In this document: positions 52,878-61,296 of the stretch, one piece after another
Layout: every line of letters starts with the position of its first letter
Numbering within the stretch: position 1 is the stretch's first letter
Source of the DNA: Provencibacterium sp.
GTDB lineage: Bacteria; Bacillota; Clostridia; Oscillospirales; Ruminococcaceae
Reading direction: 5' to 3'
Length of the DNA: 64,000 bases
NCBI GenBank assembly: GCA_022792175.1
Contig: JAAWAN010000022.1
Location: 247,938 to 311,937 of the forward strand
Program-made: the position numbers and the translations under genes
The notes under the pieces: generated by a model
What the model was told of the DNA's origin: nothing
Databases searched by the model: none
Seen by the model: only the letters and a program-made list of their open reading frames with translations

Positions 52878-53681
52878 TTATATCCGTGCGCTTATCCAGC
52901 GGATGGCATCGCCAATGACCTCATCGCGGCAGTATTCGTTGAAAATTTCATGGAAAAGGCCGCCATAGATTTTCATCTGCTTATCGGTGGAAGAGGCCTT
53001 CTCGAAGAAATTGTAGGTATCCTTGACGCTGACCAGTCCATCCTTTTCCCCGTGCAGCATCAAAACCGGATATTTAAATTCTTCGATTTTTTTTGAGAAC
53101 CAGCAGAGCCCTTCGCTGAGCGCGTAGCAGAGGCCTGCCGTAAAGCTCTGCTCATTATAGGGGTCCTTGCCATACCAGTCAACAACCTCCTTCACTGAGC
53201 AGACGCCCGCGCCTAGGCCATTGGGCAGGCGGGTGTGCGGGTCCTGCCCCTTCGGGAGGCCAAGAACCGCATTGTCGTTGCCGGCGGTGAGCGCGCCGCT
53301 GGTGACGATGCCGCGCAGCCCCTTATCGGGGTATTTCACCCCATAAAGCGAAACGGTAAAGCCGCCCATGCTGTGCCCGACCAGAAAGACCGGCAGCCCG
53401 GGGTTTTCGGAGATGGCCAGATCAACGACCACGTTGGTGTCATCGAGCAGCTCGTTAAAGTCGGTATAGTGCGCCCGTTCCCCTTCTGAGCGGCCATGGC
53501 CCCGATGATCGAACCGATAGGTGGAGATACCGGCCTTGTGGAAGAGGTCTGCCAGATAGTCATAGCGTCCCTGGTGCTCGCAGAGGCCATGTACAATAAC
53601 GGCTACGGCCCGACAGTCCGCCGCCTGCTCGGCTTTCATATAGAGCTTTGCCCCGTCGAATGAGGAAATCATTTTTTCCAT
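52878..53681 (-). CDS. alpha/beta hydrolase, monoacylglycerol-lipase-like
   Basis: A 267-residue serine hydrolase of the alpha/beta fold (Hydrolase_4 / lysophospholipase group). Seen: IVHGLCEHQGRYDYLADLF near residue 28 (oxyanion region), FDHRGHGRSEG near 55, the nucleophile elbow VGHSMGG near 101, MLHGEKDGLVS with the catalytic Asp near 213, and GGLFHEIFNE with the catalytic His near 245. No signal peptide, so cytoplasmic. Monoacylglycerol or lysophospholipid is the likely substrate class. ATG after AGGAGGCAGACAGAAT. Confidence 0.88.
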   Translation of the reverse strand: MEKMISSFDGAKLYMKAEQAADCRAVAVIVHGLCEHQGRYDYLADLFHKAGISTYRFDHRGHGRSEGERAHYTDFNELLDDTNVVVDLAISENPGLPVFLVGHSMGGFTVSLYGVKYPDKGLRGIVTSGALTAGNDNAVLGLPKGQDPHTRLPNGLGAGVCSVKEVVDWYGKDPYNEQSFTAGLCYALSEGLCWFSKKIEEFKYPVLMLHGEKDGLVSVKDTYNFFEKASSTDKQMKIYGGLFHEIFNEYCRDEVIGDAIRWISARI

Positions 53682-53749
53682 ATTCTGTCTGCCTCCTGTC
53701 TATAAAATGAAACTTTCCTGCTTCGTTGCTGTAGTTATTTACTATAAAT

Positions 53750-53778
53750 AGTATACAGGAGGCAGAATAATCTGTCAA
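53750..53778 (-). promoter_or_regulatory. sigma-A promoter for the hydrolase gene
   Basis: Minus strand TTGACA, 17-bp spacer, TATACT, about 70 bp before the start codon. Confidence 0.8.
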
Positions 53779-53853
53779 CTGACAGGGAAAATCCCCGCAA
53801 AAAGATTTCTTCTGCGCGCAGGGCGTGTTTTCCTCGGCAGGGGAAAGAGGGGC

Positions 53854-54576
53854 TCAGCGCCCGCGGCCGCTCAGCGTCGTATAATAGAGCGGAATGGCGA
53901 AAAAGATCAGCCAGCCGGGGTGCCAGAGATTCCAGAAAATGCCGATATACAGGTAGATAAGCACCACCCAGATAGGCAGCGTCGCATTCAGAGTGCGGGA
54001 AAACTGCCGGCGAAGCGCTTGGCCGCTTTTCCCTTCGCCAGGAAAGGGGGCACCGCCCTCCGGCGGGGTCTGCGGCAGCCCGAGCTGGGCGCGGCGGTCG
54101 CGGATGCGCTCCCGGTAATCCCGGGTCCGCCCTCTGAAATAGATCTGCAGGCCGATGCCCAGCCCTATAAGCAGGGCAAACAGGACTGGAGTCAGCGGGA
54201 AAAGCCGATCGGATACGGAAAGAAGAGGGGCGGAAAAGGGAGACAGGATAAGCAGCACAGCTGAAACGGCAAGTGCCACCCGGCGTTTAGGGCAAAAAAG
54301 GTGATATTCCAGCAGAAGGTCGGAAAGCTCGGGGTCGCTGTCCCCGGCGGCATAGCCCGCGCCCTCCGGCAGCCCCAGCCCGGCACGCAGCTCCTCAACA
54401 CTGCCAAATTCTTCTACAACCCGGCCGAGCGCCTCATATTCGCCCATTCCCTCGGCCAGAAGCGCTTCATATTTATCCTGCGTGTGCTCCAGAAGGCTTC
54501 TGCGCAGCTCCTGCGTCTCCTCCGTGCGGGGAAAGGAGCCCATAACAGCATCGATAAAATTTTCAATGGCTTTCAT
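53854..54576 (-). CDS. HAAS/DUF1700-type membrane protein paired with PadR
   Basis: A 240-residue protein with an N-terminal HAAS-like helical domain (FIDAVMGSFPRTEETQELRR near residue 7, GEYEALGRVVEEFGSVEEL near 42) and three or four membrane helices (RVALAVSAVLLILSPFSAPL near 103, a second near 125, and the last two in IWVVLIYLYIGIFWNLW and WLIFFAIPLYYTTL). Proteins of this type are routinely encoded next to PadR regulators and are thought to transmit envelope signals. Its start overlaps the PadR stop by 4 bp, so they are coupled. The specific signal is unknown. Confidence 0.82.
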   Translation of the reverse strand: MKAIENFIDAVMGSFPRTEETQELRRSLLEHTQDKYEALLAEGMGEYEALGRVVEEFGSVEELRAGLGLPEGAGYAAGDSDPELSDLLLEYHLFCPKRRVALAVSAVLLILSPFSAPLLSVSDRLFPLTPVLFALLIGLGIGLQIYFRGRTRDYRERIRDRRAQLGLPQTPPEGGAPFPGEGKSGQALRRQFSRTLNATLPIWVVLIYLYIGIFWNLWHPGWLIFFAIPLYYTTLSGRGR

Positions 54577-54980
54577 TTGGTGATCATTCCTTTCTTTGGC
54601 AGGCTCTGCCGGTTCATTGCCAGCAGGCTGCTGGATACTGGAGCGGACGGCTGCAGGGGGGAATCGGTGAACTGGTCAATTACCTGCCGGGTAACTGACC
54701 ATTCGGCACATTTCTCCCGGTAATGCTGCCGCCCCAGGTCGGTAATGGTGTAATAGGTGCGCGCACGGCCGAAGGATTCTCCGCCATGATAGGCGGAGAT
54801 AAGTCCCCTCTTTTCCATGCGGGTGACGGCGGAATAGAGGGTGGTTTCCTTCATAACATATTTCCCGCCGCTGCGTTTCTCGATTTCCCGGGAAATTTCA
54901 TATCCATAGGAGTCCTGCTCCATCAGGATGTGTAAAATCATCGTATCATTATAACCGCGGATAACGTCGCTGCTGATCAA
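54573..54980 (-). CDS. PadR-family transcriptional regulator
   Basis: A 135-residue winged-helix regulator. Seen: SSDVIRGYNDTMILHILMEQ near the N-terminus, DSYGYEISREIEKRSGGKYV near 22, ETTLYSAVTRMEKRGLIS near 44 (recognition helix and wing) and RTYYTITDLGRQHY near 70, the PadR signature. Short C-terminal helix. The upstream region has two ACTAC-N10-GTAGT palindromes around the -10, a probable autoregulatory operator. Ribosome binding site GGGGAGGGAGG; it is followed by the coupled DUF1700-type gene. Confidence 0.92.
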   Translation of the reverse strand: MISSDVIRGYNDTMILHILMEQDSYGYEISREIEKRSGGKYVMKETTLYSAVTRMEKRGLISAYHGGESFGRARTYYTITDLGRQHYREKCAEWSVTRQVIDQFTDSPLQPSAPVSSSLLAMNRQSLPKKGMITK

Positions 54981-55001
54981 CAGCCTCCCTCCCCTTTTAT
55001 T

Positions 55002-55059
55002 ACTACGGCTGATGAAGTAGTTATCAGTATAGCATAATTACTACGACAGGTAAAGTAGT
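55002..55059 (-). promoter_or_regulatory. paired PadR operators around the padR promoter
   Basis: Two copies of ACTAC-N10-GTAGT (55002-55021 and 55040-55059). The minus-strand -10 TATACT lies between them at about 55025-55030, so bound PadR would block the promoter from both sides. PadR proteins generally bind short palindromes of this size. Confidence 0.7.
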
Positions 55060-55092
55060 TTTTGCAATGAAATCTGGAAATCTGGAAAATTT

Positions 55093-55160
55093 GTGGTATA
55101 ATAGACGTAAACTGTCTATTATACCTCTAGTTATTCAGCCGCCCTAGGGGCATGGCTGAT
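55093..55160 (-). repeat. 68-bp palindromic element, copy 1
   Basis: On the minus strand it begins ATCAGCCATGCCCCTAGG, continues to a hairpin GGTATAATAGAC / GTCTATTATACC, and ends CCAC. It aligns over all 68 positions without a gap to 63861-63928 on the plus strand (51 identities by my count). Both arms contain TATAAT-like words. Confidence 0.8.
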
Positions 55161-55182
55161 GCGGCTGAATCCGCCTTGCGCT

Positions 55183-55250
55183 TCAGCCGCACAGACGTAA
55201 ACGGTCGATTATATTTTTGTTTATTCAGCTCTCCTCTGGGTATAGCTCAA
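55183..55250 (-). repeat. palindromic element, diverged copy 2, tandem at 90 bp
   Basis: Exactly 90 bp from copy 1, the block AGACGTAAAC-GTC-ATTATA (plus-strand reading) recurs, then TTTATTCAGC and a CCTCTGGGTATAGCT tail like CCTAGGGGCATGGCT. About 42 of 58 positions agree; one hairpin arm is lost. The remaining 54981-55388 gap has no gene. Confidence 0.65.
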
Positions 55251-55388
55251 AATTTTTTGCCTTCCGGCAGAAAGGAAGGCAGCTTTCCCGACAAACTCAA
55301 ATGATATGTACGTTTGGTATATATTATCATGTCTATTCCTTATAGCAGAGAATGGTAAGGACGATAACAGAGAAGGAAGGGATGGCAG

Positions 55389-56675
55389 TTGAACTATCAA
55401 CAGGCGCTAGACTATCTCCATTCTGCTCCCCGCTTTAAGGGAAAGGCGGCACTGGAGCGGATGCGCCGGTTATGCGGGAAGCTGGGCAATCCGCAGAATG
55501 GGCTGCGAACGGTGCATGTTGCAGGAACGAACGGCAAAGGAAGCACCGTTAATATGATTGCCGCCGCGCTTTATGCCTCCGGCTACCGGACAGGGATGTT
55601 TATCTCGCCCTATGTTCTTGATTTTCGGGAGCGCATTCAGGTAAACGGGCGCTGTATCAGCCAGAACGAGCTGGCCGCGATTGCGGAGCGGGTGCGCCGG
55701 GCAGATGAGGAACTGGCCCGGGAGGGGCTGCATGCGACCGAGTTTGAACTGGTGACCGCCTGCGGGCTCTGCTATTTCCGGCAGCAGCGGTGTGATGTTG
55801 CCGTTTTGGAGGTTGGGCTGGGCGGCCGCTTTGATGCGACGAATGTGATCGATCCTCCCGAGGCGGCGGTGATTACCAAAATTGCCCTGGACCATACGGC
55901 GATTCTGGGAGGCACGCTCGCGCAGATTGCCTTTGAAAAATGCGGCATTTTAAAGGGCGGCTATGCCGTCTGCTATCCGAGTCAGGAGCCGGAGGCACTG
56001 CAGGTGATTCGGACGCAGTGCACCCGCCACCGCACCGAGCTGCATATTCCGGATATTTCCGCCGCAGAGCTGCTCTACTGCACGCTGGAGCACACCCATC
56101 TGCGCTATGGCGGGGAGGAATGGGATGTTCCGCTGGGCGGCCGCCACCAGGTGGATAATGCGCTGACTGCGATGGAAACGCTGGATATTCTGCGTATGCG
56201 CGGCTGGAGGCTTCCTGCGCGCCTGGTCCGGCAGGGAATTTCTTCGCTGCACTTTCCGGCGCGGCTGGAGCGGGTGAACGGGGAGCCGCCCATTTATATT
56301 GACGGCGCGCACAATCCGGACGGTATGCGTTCCTTAATAACTGCACTGGGCTCCCACCCCTTTACGGCGGTGTACACCGCCATGCGCGATAAGGATTACC
56401 GGGGGGCTCTTGAGCTGCTGGCCGGCCGGGCACGCAGGCTGATTGTCTGTGCGCTTTCTATGCCGCGGGCGGCTTCGGCGCAGGAGCTGGCCGAAGCTGC
56501 GGCCGACTTCGGCTGCCCGGTGCTGCAGGCGGCTGATATCGCCCATGCGCTGCGCCTGGCCCGGGAGGGGCTGGAGCCTGAGGAGACGATCGTCATCTGC
56601 GGTTCGCTCTATCTGGCGGGAGAGGCGCATGTGCTTCTCGACTCCGCCCGCAGCGGGACACAGGAGCGCAGCTGA
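55389..56675 (+). CDS. folC: folylpolyglutamate synthase / dihydrofolate synthase
   Basis: Mur-ligase-family enzyme that adds glutamate to (dihydro)pteroate/folates. The 428 residues contain the ATP loop VAGTNGKGSTVNMIAAALY near residue 44, SPYVLDFRERIQVNG near 73, ATEFELVTACGLCYF near 118, EVGLGGRFDATNVI near 140, the HTAILGGTLAQIAFEKCGI block near 170 with the carbamylated-Lys site, and DGAHNPDGMRSLI near 305. Full length. TTG start at 55389 follows AAGGAAGGGATGGCAG; an ATG seven bases upstream is out of frame. Confidence 0.96.
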   Translation: MNYQQALDYLHSAPRFKGKAALERMRRLCGKLGNPQNGLRTVHVAGTNGKGSTVNMIAAALYASGYRTGMFISPYVLDFRERIQVNGRCISQNELAAIAERVRRADEELAREGLHATEFELVTACGLCYFRQQRCDVAVLEVGLGGRFDATNVIDPPEAAVITKIALDHTAILGGTLAQIAFEKCGILKGGYAVCYPSQEPEALQVIRTQCTRHRTELHIPDISAAELLYCTLEHTHLRYGGEEWDVPLGGRHQVDNALTAMETLDILRMRGWRLPARLVRQGISSLHFPARLERVNGEPPIYIDGAHNPDGMRSLITALGSHPFTAVYTAMRDKDYRGALELLAGRARRLIVCALSMPRAASAQELAEAAADFGCPVLQAADIAHALRLAREGLEPEETIVICGSLYLAGEAHVLLDSARSGTQERS

Positions 56676-56945
56676 GCAGAAAGGAATAAAAGGAGCTGGA
56701 AAAAGGCAGTGTTTTTTCGGCTCCTTTGCTTTTTCCTTCGAGCATTGCAGAAAAGCAGCAGGGGAACGAAAGGAAACCTTGTAAGATACAGCCAAAAAAA
56801 CAGTAAGTTTTTATTGGCGATTTGGCTGCAAAATTTGTTTTAAAATGATATAATAAGTAAAATGGCATCCATCTGTATTTCAAACAGGTAAAGCGGATGG
56901 CCGCCTGAAGCAAAATCAATGAGACAAGAAGAAAAGAGGAAGAGT

Positions 56946-59096
56946 ATGAGCAAAAACAGATGGATAAGCCTGGGCTGTGCAGCGGTTCTCGCAGTGGGCA
57001 TTGCCATTCCGCAGCCGGTATATGCGCTCGGGCAGCCGATGGCCACCCCGATGAGCACCACCAGCGTGGATATGCCTGTAAAATTTTCTTCCCCTGAAAT
57101 GGGGAAATATATCAGCAAGGGCCTCGGGAAAGCGGAGGGGAGCATTACCACCCAGGATATGGCCTCGATAGAGTCGCTGTATATCTGGGGGGAAGATGTG
57201 TATGTCAATCCCGCCAAGGCGCCGGAGACGCCGAAGGATGCGGTGGCGCTGACAGGCACCCTGACAACGCTGGAGGACCTGCAGTACTGCACCGGCCTGA
57301 AGAAGCTGTCGGTGAAGGATAACCCGCTGGAAAACATCTCCGCCGTCTCCTCTCTTACCGGGCTGACCTATCTGGAGCTGGCTGCCGGCAATATTAACGA
57401 TATTTCCGCGATTTCCGGCCTTACCGGACTGACCAGTCTGTATCTTTACCGAAACGGCCTGCGGGATATTTCCGCGATTTCCGGCCTCACCGGGCTGACC
57501 TCCCTGGGGATTTCCGGCAATCAGATCAGCGATATCTCCCCTCTTTCGGGGATGAATCAGCTGACATGGCTGAATATCGCCAGCAATAATGTGCAGGACC
57601 TTTCTCCGCTCGCCGGACTGGTCAAGCTGAAAACGCTGAACCTGAATGAAAACGGAATCAGCGATGTTTCCGCTCTTTCCAAGCTGGCGGTTCTGGAAAA
57701 CCTGTATCTGAATGACAACGCTCTTACCAGCGCTTCCGGGCTCTCCGGAATGGTGAAGCTGAAGGTGCTGGGGCTTTCCGGCAACCAGCTGAGCGATATT
57801 TCCGCCCTCTCCGGGCTTGTCAGCCTGGAGACGCTGGGACTTTCTCAGAACACCATCAGTGATATTTCCGCTCTCTCCGGACTTAAGCAGCTGACTGTAC
57901 TGAAGATGAACGAGAACAAGATTGCGGATATTTCCGCCCTTTCCGGCCTTACCAAGCTGACGGAGCTCTACCTGAAGGAGAACAGCATTCAGGATATTTC
58001 TGCTCTTTCCGCGCTCACCGGCCTCAAGCTCCTCGATTTGCAGCAGAACAACATCAGCGATATTTCCGCTCTTTCCGGGCTGACCGCTCTGACCTCGCTG
58101 GATCTGGAAACAAACAATGTCAGCGACCTTTCGCCCCTTTCCGGCCTTAAGCAGATGAGCTGGCTGGATATAACGCAGAACAAGATCAGCGATATTGCTC
58201 CACTCTTTGGAATGAACAATATGGTTACGCTATACTTTTCCCAAAACGCCATCAGCGACATTTCCGCTCTTTCCAGCATGAAAAACCTCAACCTGCTGAA
58301 GGCTAACAAAAACAGCATCAGCGATCTCTCTGCTCTCTTTGGGCTCACCAAGCTGACCGAGCTGTATCTGGCCGAAAACGGAATCGGCGATATCAGTGCC
58401 ATCGCCAAGCTCACCAGTCTCAAGCTGCTGAGCCTGGGGAAGAACGGCATCAGCGATCTTTCCCCCATCGCCAGCCTCACCGGCCTGGAAACGCTCTACC
58501 TCACCGAGAGCGGCATCAGCGACCTTTCCGCCCTTTCCGGCCTGAATAAGCTCACGGCGCTTTATCTGGGAGGGAACAATATCAGCGACCTTTCCGCTAT
58601 TTCCAAGTTCACTAACCTGAAAACGCTGCATCTGAATGCCTGCGGCATCAGCGATATCTCTGCCCTCTCCGGCCTCACCGGGCTGCAGGTACTCAACCTG
58701 AACGAAAACACCGTTCAGGATGTTTCCGTCCTCTCTGGCCTCACCGGGCTGAAGCAGCTCTATTTGCAGACCAACGGTCTGCAGAATATTGCTCCCCTTT
58801 CGAAGCTGACCTCTCTGAAAACGCTGCACCTGCATGAAAACAGCATTACTGATATTTCTGCCCTCTCCGGTCTCACCGGGCTGCAGGAACTGGCGCTCAA
58901 TGACAACAAGATTGCGGATATTTCCGCTCTCTCTGGCATGAAAAACCTGGAAAAGCTTTATCTGCACAAGAACAGCATTACGAATATCTCCGCCCTTTCC
59001 GACCTCAAAAAGCTGGTGACACTGAATTTGTCGGATAATGCCATTACCGACTGGAGCCCGGTTGCAAACCTCAATAAGGTAACCGGCAGGCCCTAG
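56946..59096 (+). CDS. secreted leucine-rich repeat protein, internalin-like
   Basis: A 716-residue exported protein. A signal peptide (MSKNRWISLGCAAVLAVGIA, cleavage likely after PVYA near residue 27) precedes about 80 residues without recognised fold, then about 27 tandem 22-residue LRRs from residue 109 to the end (consensus LSGLTGLxxLxLxxNxISDISA). The repeats are the SDS22/internalin type with Asn at the ladder position. There is no LPXTG, SLH, choline-binding or transmembrane anchor, so it is probably released or held non-covalently. Role as a protein- or glycan-binding surface adhesin is plausible but unproven. ATG after AGAGGAAGAGT; an in-frame ATG 27 bp upstream is less likely. Promoter TATAAT near 56849. 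Confidence 0.85.
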   Translation: MSKNRWISLGCAAVLAVGIAIPQPVYALGQPMATPMSTTSVDMPVKFSSPEMGKYISKGLGKAEGSITTQDMASIESLYIWGEDVYVNPAKAPETPKDAVALTGTLTTLEDLQYCTGLKKLSVKDNPLENISAVSSLTGLTYLELAAGNINDISAISGLTGLTSLYLYRNGLRDISAISGLTGLTSLGISGNQISDISPLSGMNQLTWLNIASNNVQDLSPLAGLVKLKTLNLNENGISDVSALSKLAVLENLYLNDNALTSASGLSGMVKLKVLGLSGNQLSDISALSGLVSLETLGLSQNTISDISALSGLKQLTVLKMNENKIADISALSGLTKLTELYLKENSIQDISALSALTGLKLLDLQQNNISDISALSGLTALTSLDLETNNVSDLSPLSGLKQMSWLDITQNKISDIAPLFGMNNMVTLYFSQNAISDISALSSMKNLNLLKANKNSISDLSALFGLTKLTELYLAENGIGDISAIAKLTSLKLLSLGKNGISDLSPIASLTGLETLYLTESGISDLSALSGLNKLTALYLGGNNISDLSAISKFTNLKTLHLNACGISDISALSGLTGLQVLNLNENTVQDVSVLSGLTGLKQLYLQTNGLQNIAPLSKLTSLKTLHLHENSITDISALSGLTGLQELALNDNKIADISALSGMKNLEKLYLHKNSITNISALSDLKKLVTLNLSDNAITDWSPVANLNKVTGRP

Positions 59097-59133
59097 AAAA
59101 AATGGCCGCCTGGGCCTTACATAACGAAAAAAT

Positions 59134-59174
59134 GGCTGCCCGCAAAATACGCTGTATTTTGCGGGCAGCCTGTT
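59134..59174 (+). terminator. terminator after the LRR gene
   Basis: A perfect 17-bp stem GGCTGCCCGCAAAATAC, loop GCT, complement, then TGTTT. The inner arms GCAAAAT / ATTTTGC recur in other terminators of the window. Confidence 0.8.
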
Positions 59175-59613
59175 TGCCGGCTTTCATACAGAAAAATCGC
59201 CGGCGATACCTGAGAGAGCCGGGTGTTTTGGCGGCGGATGCGCCGGGATAAGCGAAAACGGCTGCGAAGCGGGGAAAGGGGGGAGTTTTGGAAAGCATCG
59301 GATATTTCAGGCATCCTGCGGGCCGCCTGCTTTTCGGCACGGACAGACAAAAAGCGGCATTTGAATAAGCCTGTCTCCCTGATATGCGGGAAAGCGCCAA
59401 AATCTCCTCTTTTACGAGGACGGGAAACGCCGCTTTTTGCGGGGAAGGTGGGGTAAGATAGAAGCCGGCAGGAGATAAGCCGGCCTTCTTTTTATACCGG
59501 AAACGGACAGGCTCTGAGCGCCGGAGAAAAGGATGAGACCGGCCGGAATCCGCAAACTGGAAAGAGCAGGGAAGGAACAGGCCGGAAAACCCGGGAAAGG
59601 AATGGTTGCAGAT
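59175..59613. other. non-coding gap upstream of the spoIIA operon
   Basis: About 430 bp with no supported gene. It holds GC-rich short inverted repeats, for instance a GCGGCGTTTCCC/ GGGAAACGCCGC pairing near 59424-59437, and must contain the spoIIA promoter; I could not fix a sigma-H site with confidence. Confidence 0.4.
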
Positions 59614-59943
59614 ATGCCGGTTGCAATTGAATATCGGGAGGAAAGCCTGCGGGCGGCGCTCTCCGGCGAGATTGATCACCACTCTGCCAAAGAGCTGCGC
59701 ATGCAGATTGATGATGCGATTTCGCGGGCAGTTCCGCAGAAGCTGATAATGGACTTTTCGGCCGTTACCTTTATGGATTCTTCGGGGATTGGGCTGATTA
59801 TGGGCCGGTATAAGCAGATGGCGGTCTATGGCGGCACGCTGGTGATCAGCGGCCTGGGGCCGCAGCAGCGCAAGGTGATGCGCCTGGCCGGGCTGGACCG
59901 GCTGTGCGTTTTTGAGCAGGCAGAAGAAACAGCGGAAAAGTAA
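59614..59943 (+). CDS. spoIIAA: anti-sigma F factor antagonist
   Basis: STAS-domain protein that, when unphosphorylated, frees sigma F from SpoIIAB in the forespore. The 109 residues show SGEIDHHSAKELRMQIDDAI near residue 17 and the phosphorylation loop VTFMDSSGIGLIMGRYK with Ser57 equivalent to the SpoIIAB target. ATG 59614 lies 12 bp after GGAAAGGA; an in-frame ATG at 59602 directly abuts the ribosome binding site and a much longer frame extends to 59533. First gene of spoIIAA-spoIIAB-sigF. Confidence 0.92.
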   Translation: MPVAIEYREESLRAALSGEIDHHSAKELRMQIDDAISRAVPQKLIMDFSAVTFMDSSGIGLIMGRYKQMAVYGGTLVISGLGPQQRKVMRLAGLDRLCVFEQAEETAEK

Positions 59944-60003
59944 GCGCCTCTGGCTGCCGGATGTTTCCCTTTACGGACTGCAGAAAGGAAGGGGATCGTT
60001 GAT

Positions 60004-60441
60004 ATGACAAACAGTATGAAGCTCCAATTTGAAAGCCGCTCCTGCAACGAGGGCTTTGCGCGCACGGCGGTAGCCGCCTTTGCAGCACTTTTGGACCCCA
60101 CCTATGAGGAGCTGTCCGATATCAAAACGGCGGTGAGCGAGGCGGTAACCAACTGCATCGTGCATGCCTATGCCGAGCGGCTGGACAGCATTTACATAAC
60201 TGCGCAGATTCGGGAGGAAGGCACTCTGGTTGTGAAAATCCGGGATCGCGGCTGCGGTATTGCGGATATTGAAAAAGCGATGGAGCCGCTTTACACCACC
60301 AGCCCCGAGGGAGAGCGCGCCGGCCTGGGCTTTGCAGTTATGCAGTCGCTCTGCGACCGGGTAGCAGTTCGCTCGAAGCCCGGGCAGGGGACAACGGTCA
60401 CCCTTTATAAAAAGTTGAAATCTAGGCAGCAGGGGATTTAG
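60004..60441 (+). CDS. spoIIAB: anti-sigma F factor / SpoIIAA kinase
   Basis: GHKL-fold serine kinase that binds and inhibits sigma F and phosphorylates SpoIIAA. The 145 residues have SEAVTNCIVHAYAER (N-box) near residue 47, the G1 box KIRDRGCGIADIEKAMEPLY near 77, ERAGLGFAVMQSLCD near 104 and GQGTTVTLYKKL at the end. ATG after GAAAGGAAGGGGATCGTTGAT; it lies 60 bp after spoIIAA and 58 bp before sigF. Confidence 0.96.
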   Translation: MTNSMKLQFESRSCNEGFARTAVAAFAALLDPTYEELSDIKTAVSEAVTNCIVHAYAERLDSIYITAQIREEGTLVVKIRDRGCGIADIEKAMEPLYTTSPEGERAGLGFAVMQSLCDRVAVRSKPGQGTTVTLYKKLKSRQQGI

Positions 60442-60499
60442 GTCTCCACGAAGATAAACGGCCGTTTTTCAGCTTTTATCCGGGTTCCGAAGGAAAGGG

Positions 60500-61189
60500 T
60501 TGGTCACGAAGATGGAAGCGATACATGGGGCCGCCAGAGAGGAAAGAATACAGGAAAATATCGGGCTGGTGCATGCCTGTGCGCACAAATTCAAAGGCCG
60601 CGGGATTGAATATGATGACCTGTTTCAGGCGGGCTGCATGGGGCTTATCAAGGCGGCGGATGCCTTTGACCAGGAGAGGGGGGTGCGCTTTTCCACCTAT
60701 GCGGTGCCGGTGATTCTAGGGGAAATCCGCCGCCTGTTTCGGGACGGCGGAACGGTAAAGGTTTCGCGCACGCTCAAGGAACGCTCGATGCACCTCAGCC
60801 GGACCCGGGAGCAGATGGCGCTTCGTTTGGGCAGGGAACCCACCATCAGCGAGCTGGCAGAGGAGCTGTCGCTTTCGCCGGGCGAGGTGGTAGAGGCGAT
60901 GGGAGCGGGAACGCCGCCCCTTTCGCTGACCGGGGCGGACGATGAATCGGGGGAGGTCGGGCAGATCGATCTGCCTACCCCTTCCCCGGAGGAGATGCTT
61001 TCCGATATGCTTTCCATCCGCCAGGTATTGGGCGAGCTGCCTGTAAACGACCGCAAGCTGATTATTCTGCGCTATTTTTCCGAGAAAACACAGACACAGA
61101 CGGCCGAGCTGTTGGGAATGACCCAGGTTCAGGTTTCCCGGCGGGAGAAAAAGCTGCTCGCCCTTTTGCGCGAACAGCTTCTGGAATAA
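60500..61189 (+). CDS. sigF: RNA polymerase sporulation sigma factor sigma-F
   Basis: Forespore-specific sigma factor. The 229 residues show region 2 (QENIGLVHACAHKFKGRGIE, YDDLFQAGCMGLIKAADAFD, GVRFSTYAVPVILGEIRRLF), region 3 (LGREPTISELAEELSLSPGE) and region 4 (QTQTAELLGMTQVQVSRREK). The start may be TTG 60500, just behind AGGAAAGG, or ATG 60512. Operon membership with spoIIAA and spoIIAB fixes it as sigma-F rather than sigma-G. No spoVA genes follow. Confidence 0.96.
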   Translation: MVTKMEAIHGAAREERIQENIGLVHACAHKFKGRGIEYDDLFQAGCMGLIKAADAFDQERGVRFSTYAVPVILGEIRRLFRDGGTVKVSRTLKERSMHLSRTREQMALRLGREPTISELAEELSLSPGEVVEAMGAGTPPLSLTGADDESGEVGQIDLPTPSPEEMLSDMLSIRQVLGELPVNDRKLIILRYFSEKTQTQTAELLGMTQVQVSRREKKLLALLREQLLE

Positions 61190-61236
61190 AAAAAGGGGCA
61201 TCTGCGCCCGGCTTTGCCGGATGCAGATGCCCCTGC
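61190..61236. terminator. terminator between sigF and the convergent membrane gene
   Basis: Stem GGGGCATCTGC(G/A)... paired with ..GCAGATGCCCC around a GCCGGC-type inner palindrome. The T-run is on the minus-strand side (CCCCTTTTTTT), so it best serves the gene at 61297-61818; it may also stop sigF transcripts. Confidence 0.75.
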
Positions 61237-61296
61237 TTTAAAGGGCCCCCAATATGGGATTTGCGGGGAAAAGGAGGCGCAGCGCTTTCAGCGGCC

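Noticed and set aside
56919..59096. CRISPR array in the repetitive stretch
   Set aside because: The periodic DNA repeats are degenerate and codon-phased, encoding LRRs; there are no spacers and no cas genes in the window.
59533..59613. N-terminal extension of SpoIIAA to 136 residues
   Set aside because: The extra residues are basic and unlike the STAS fold, and the ribosome binding site GGAAAGGA lies inside this stretch, favouring the start at 59614.
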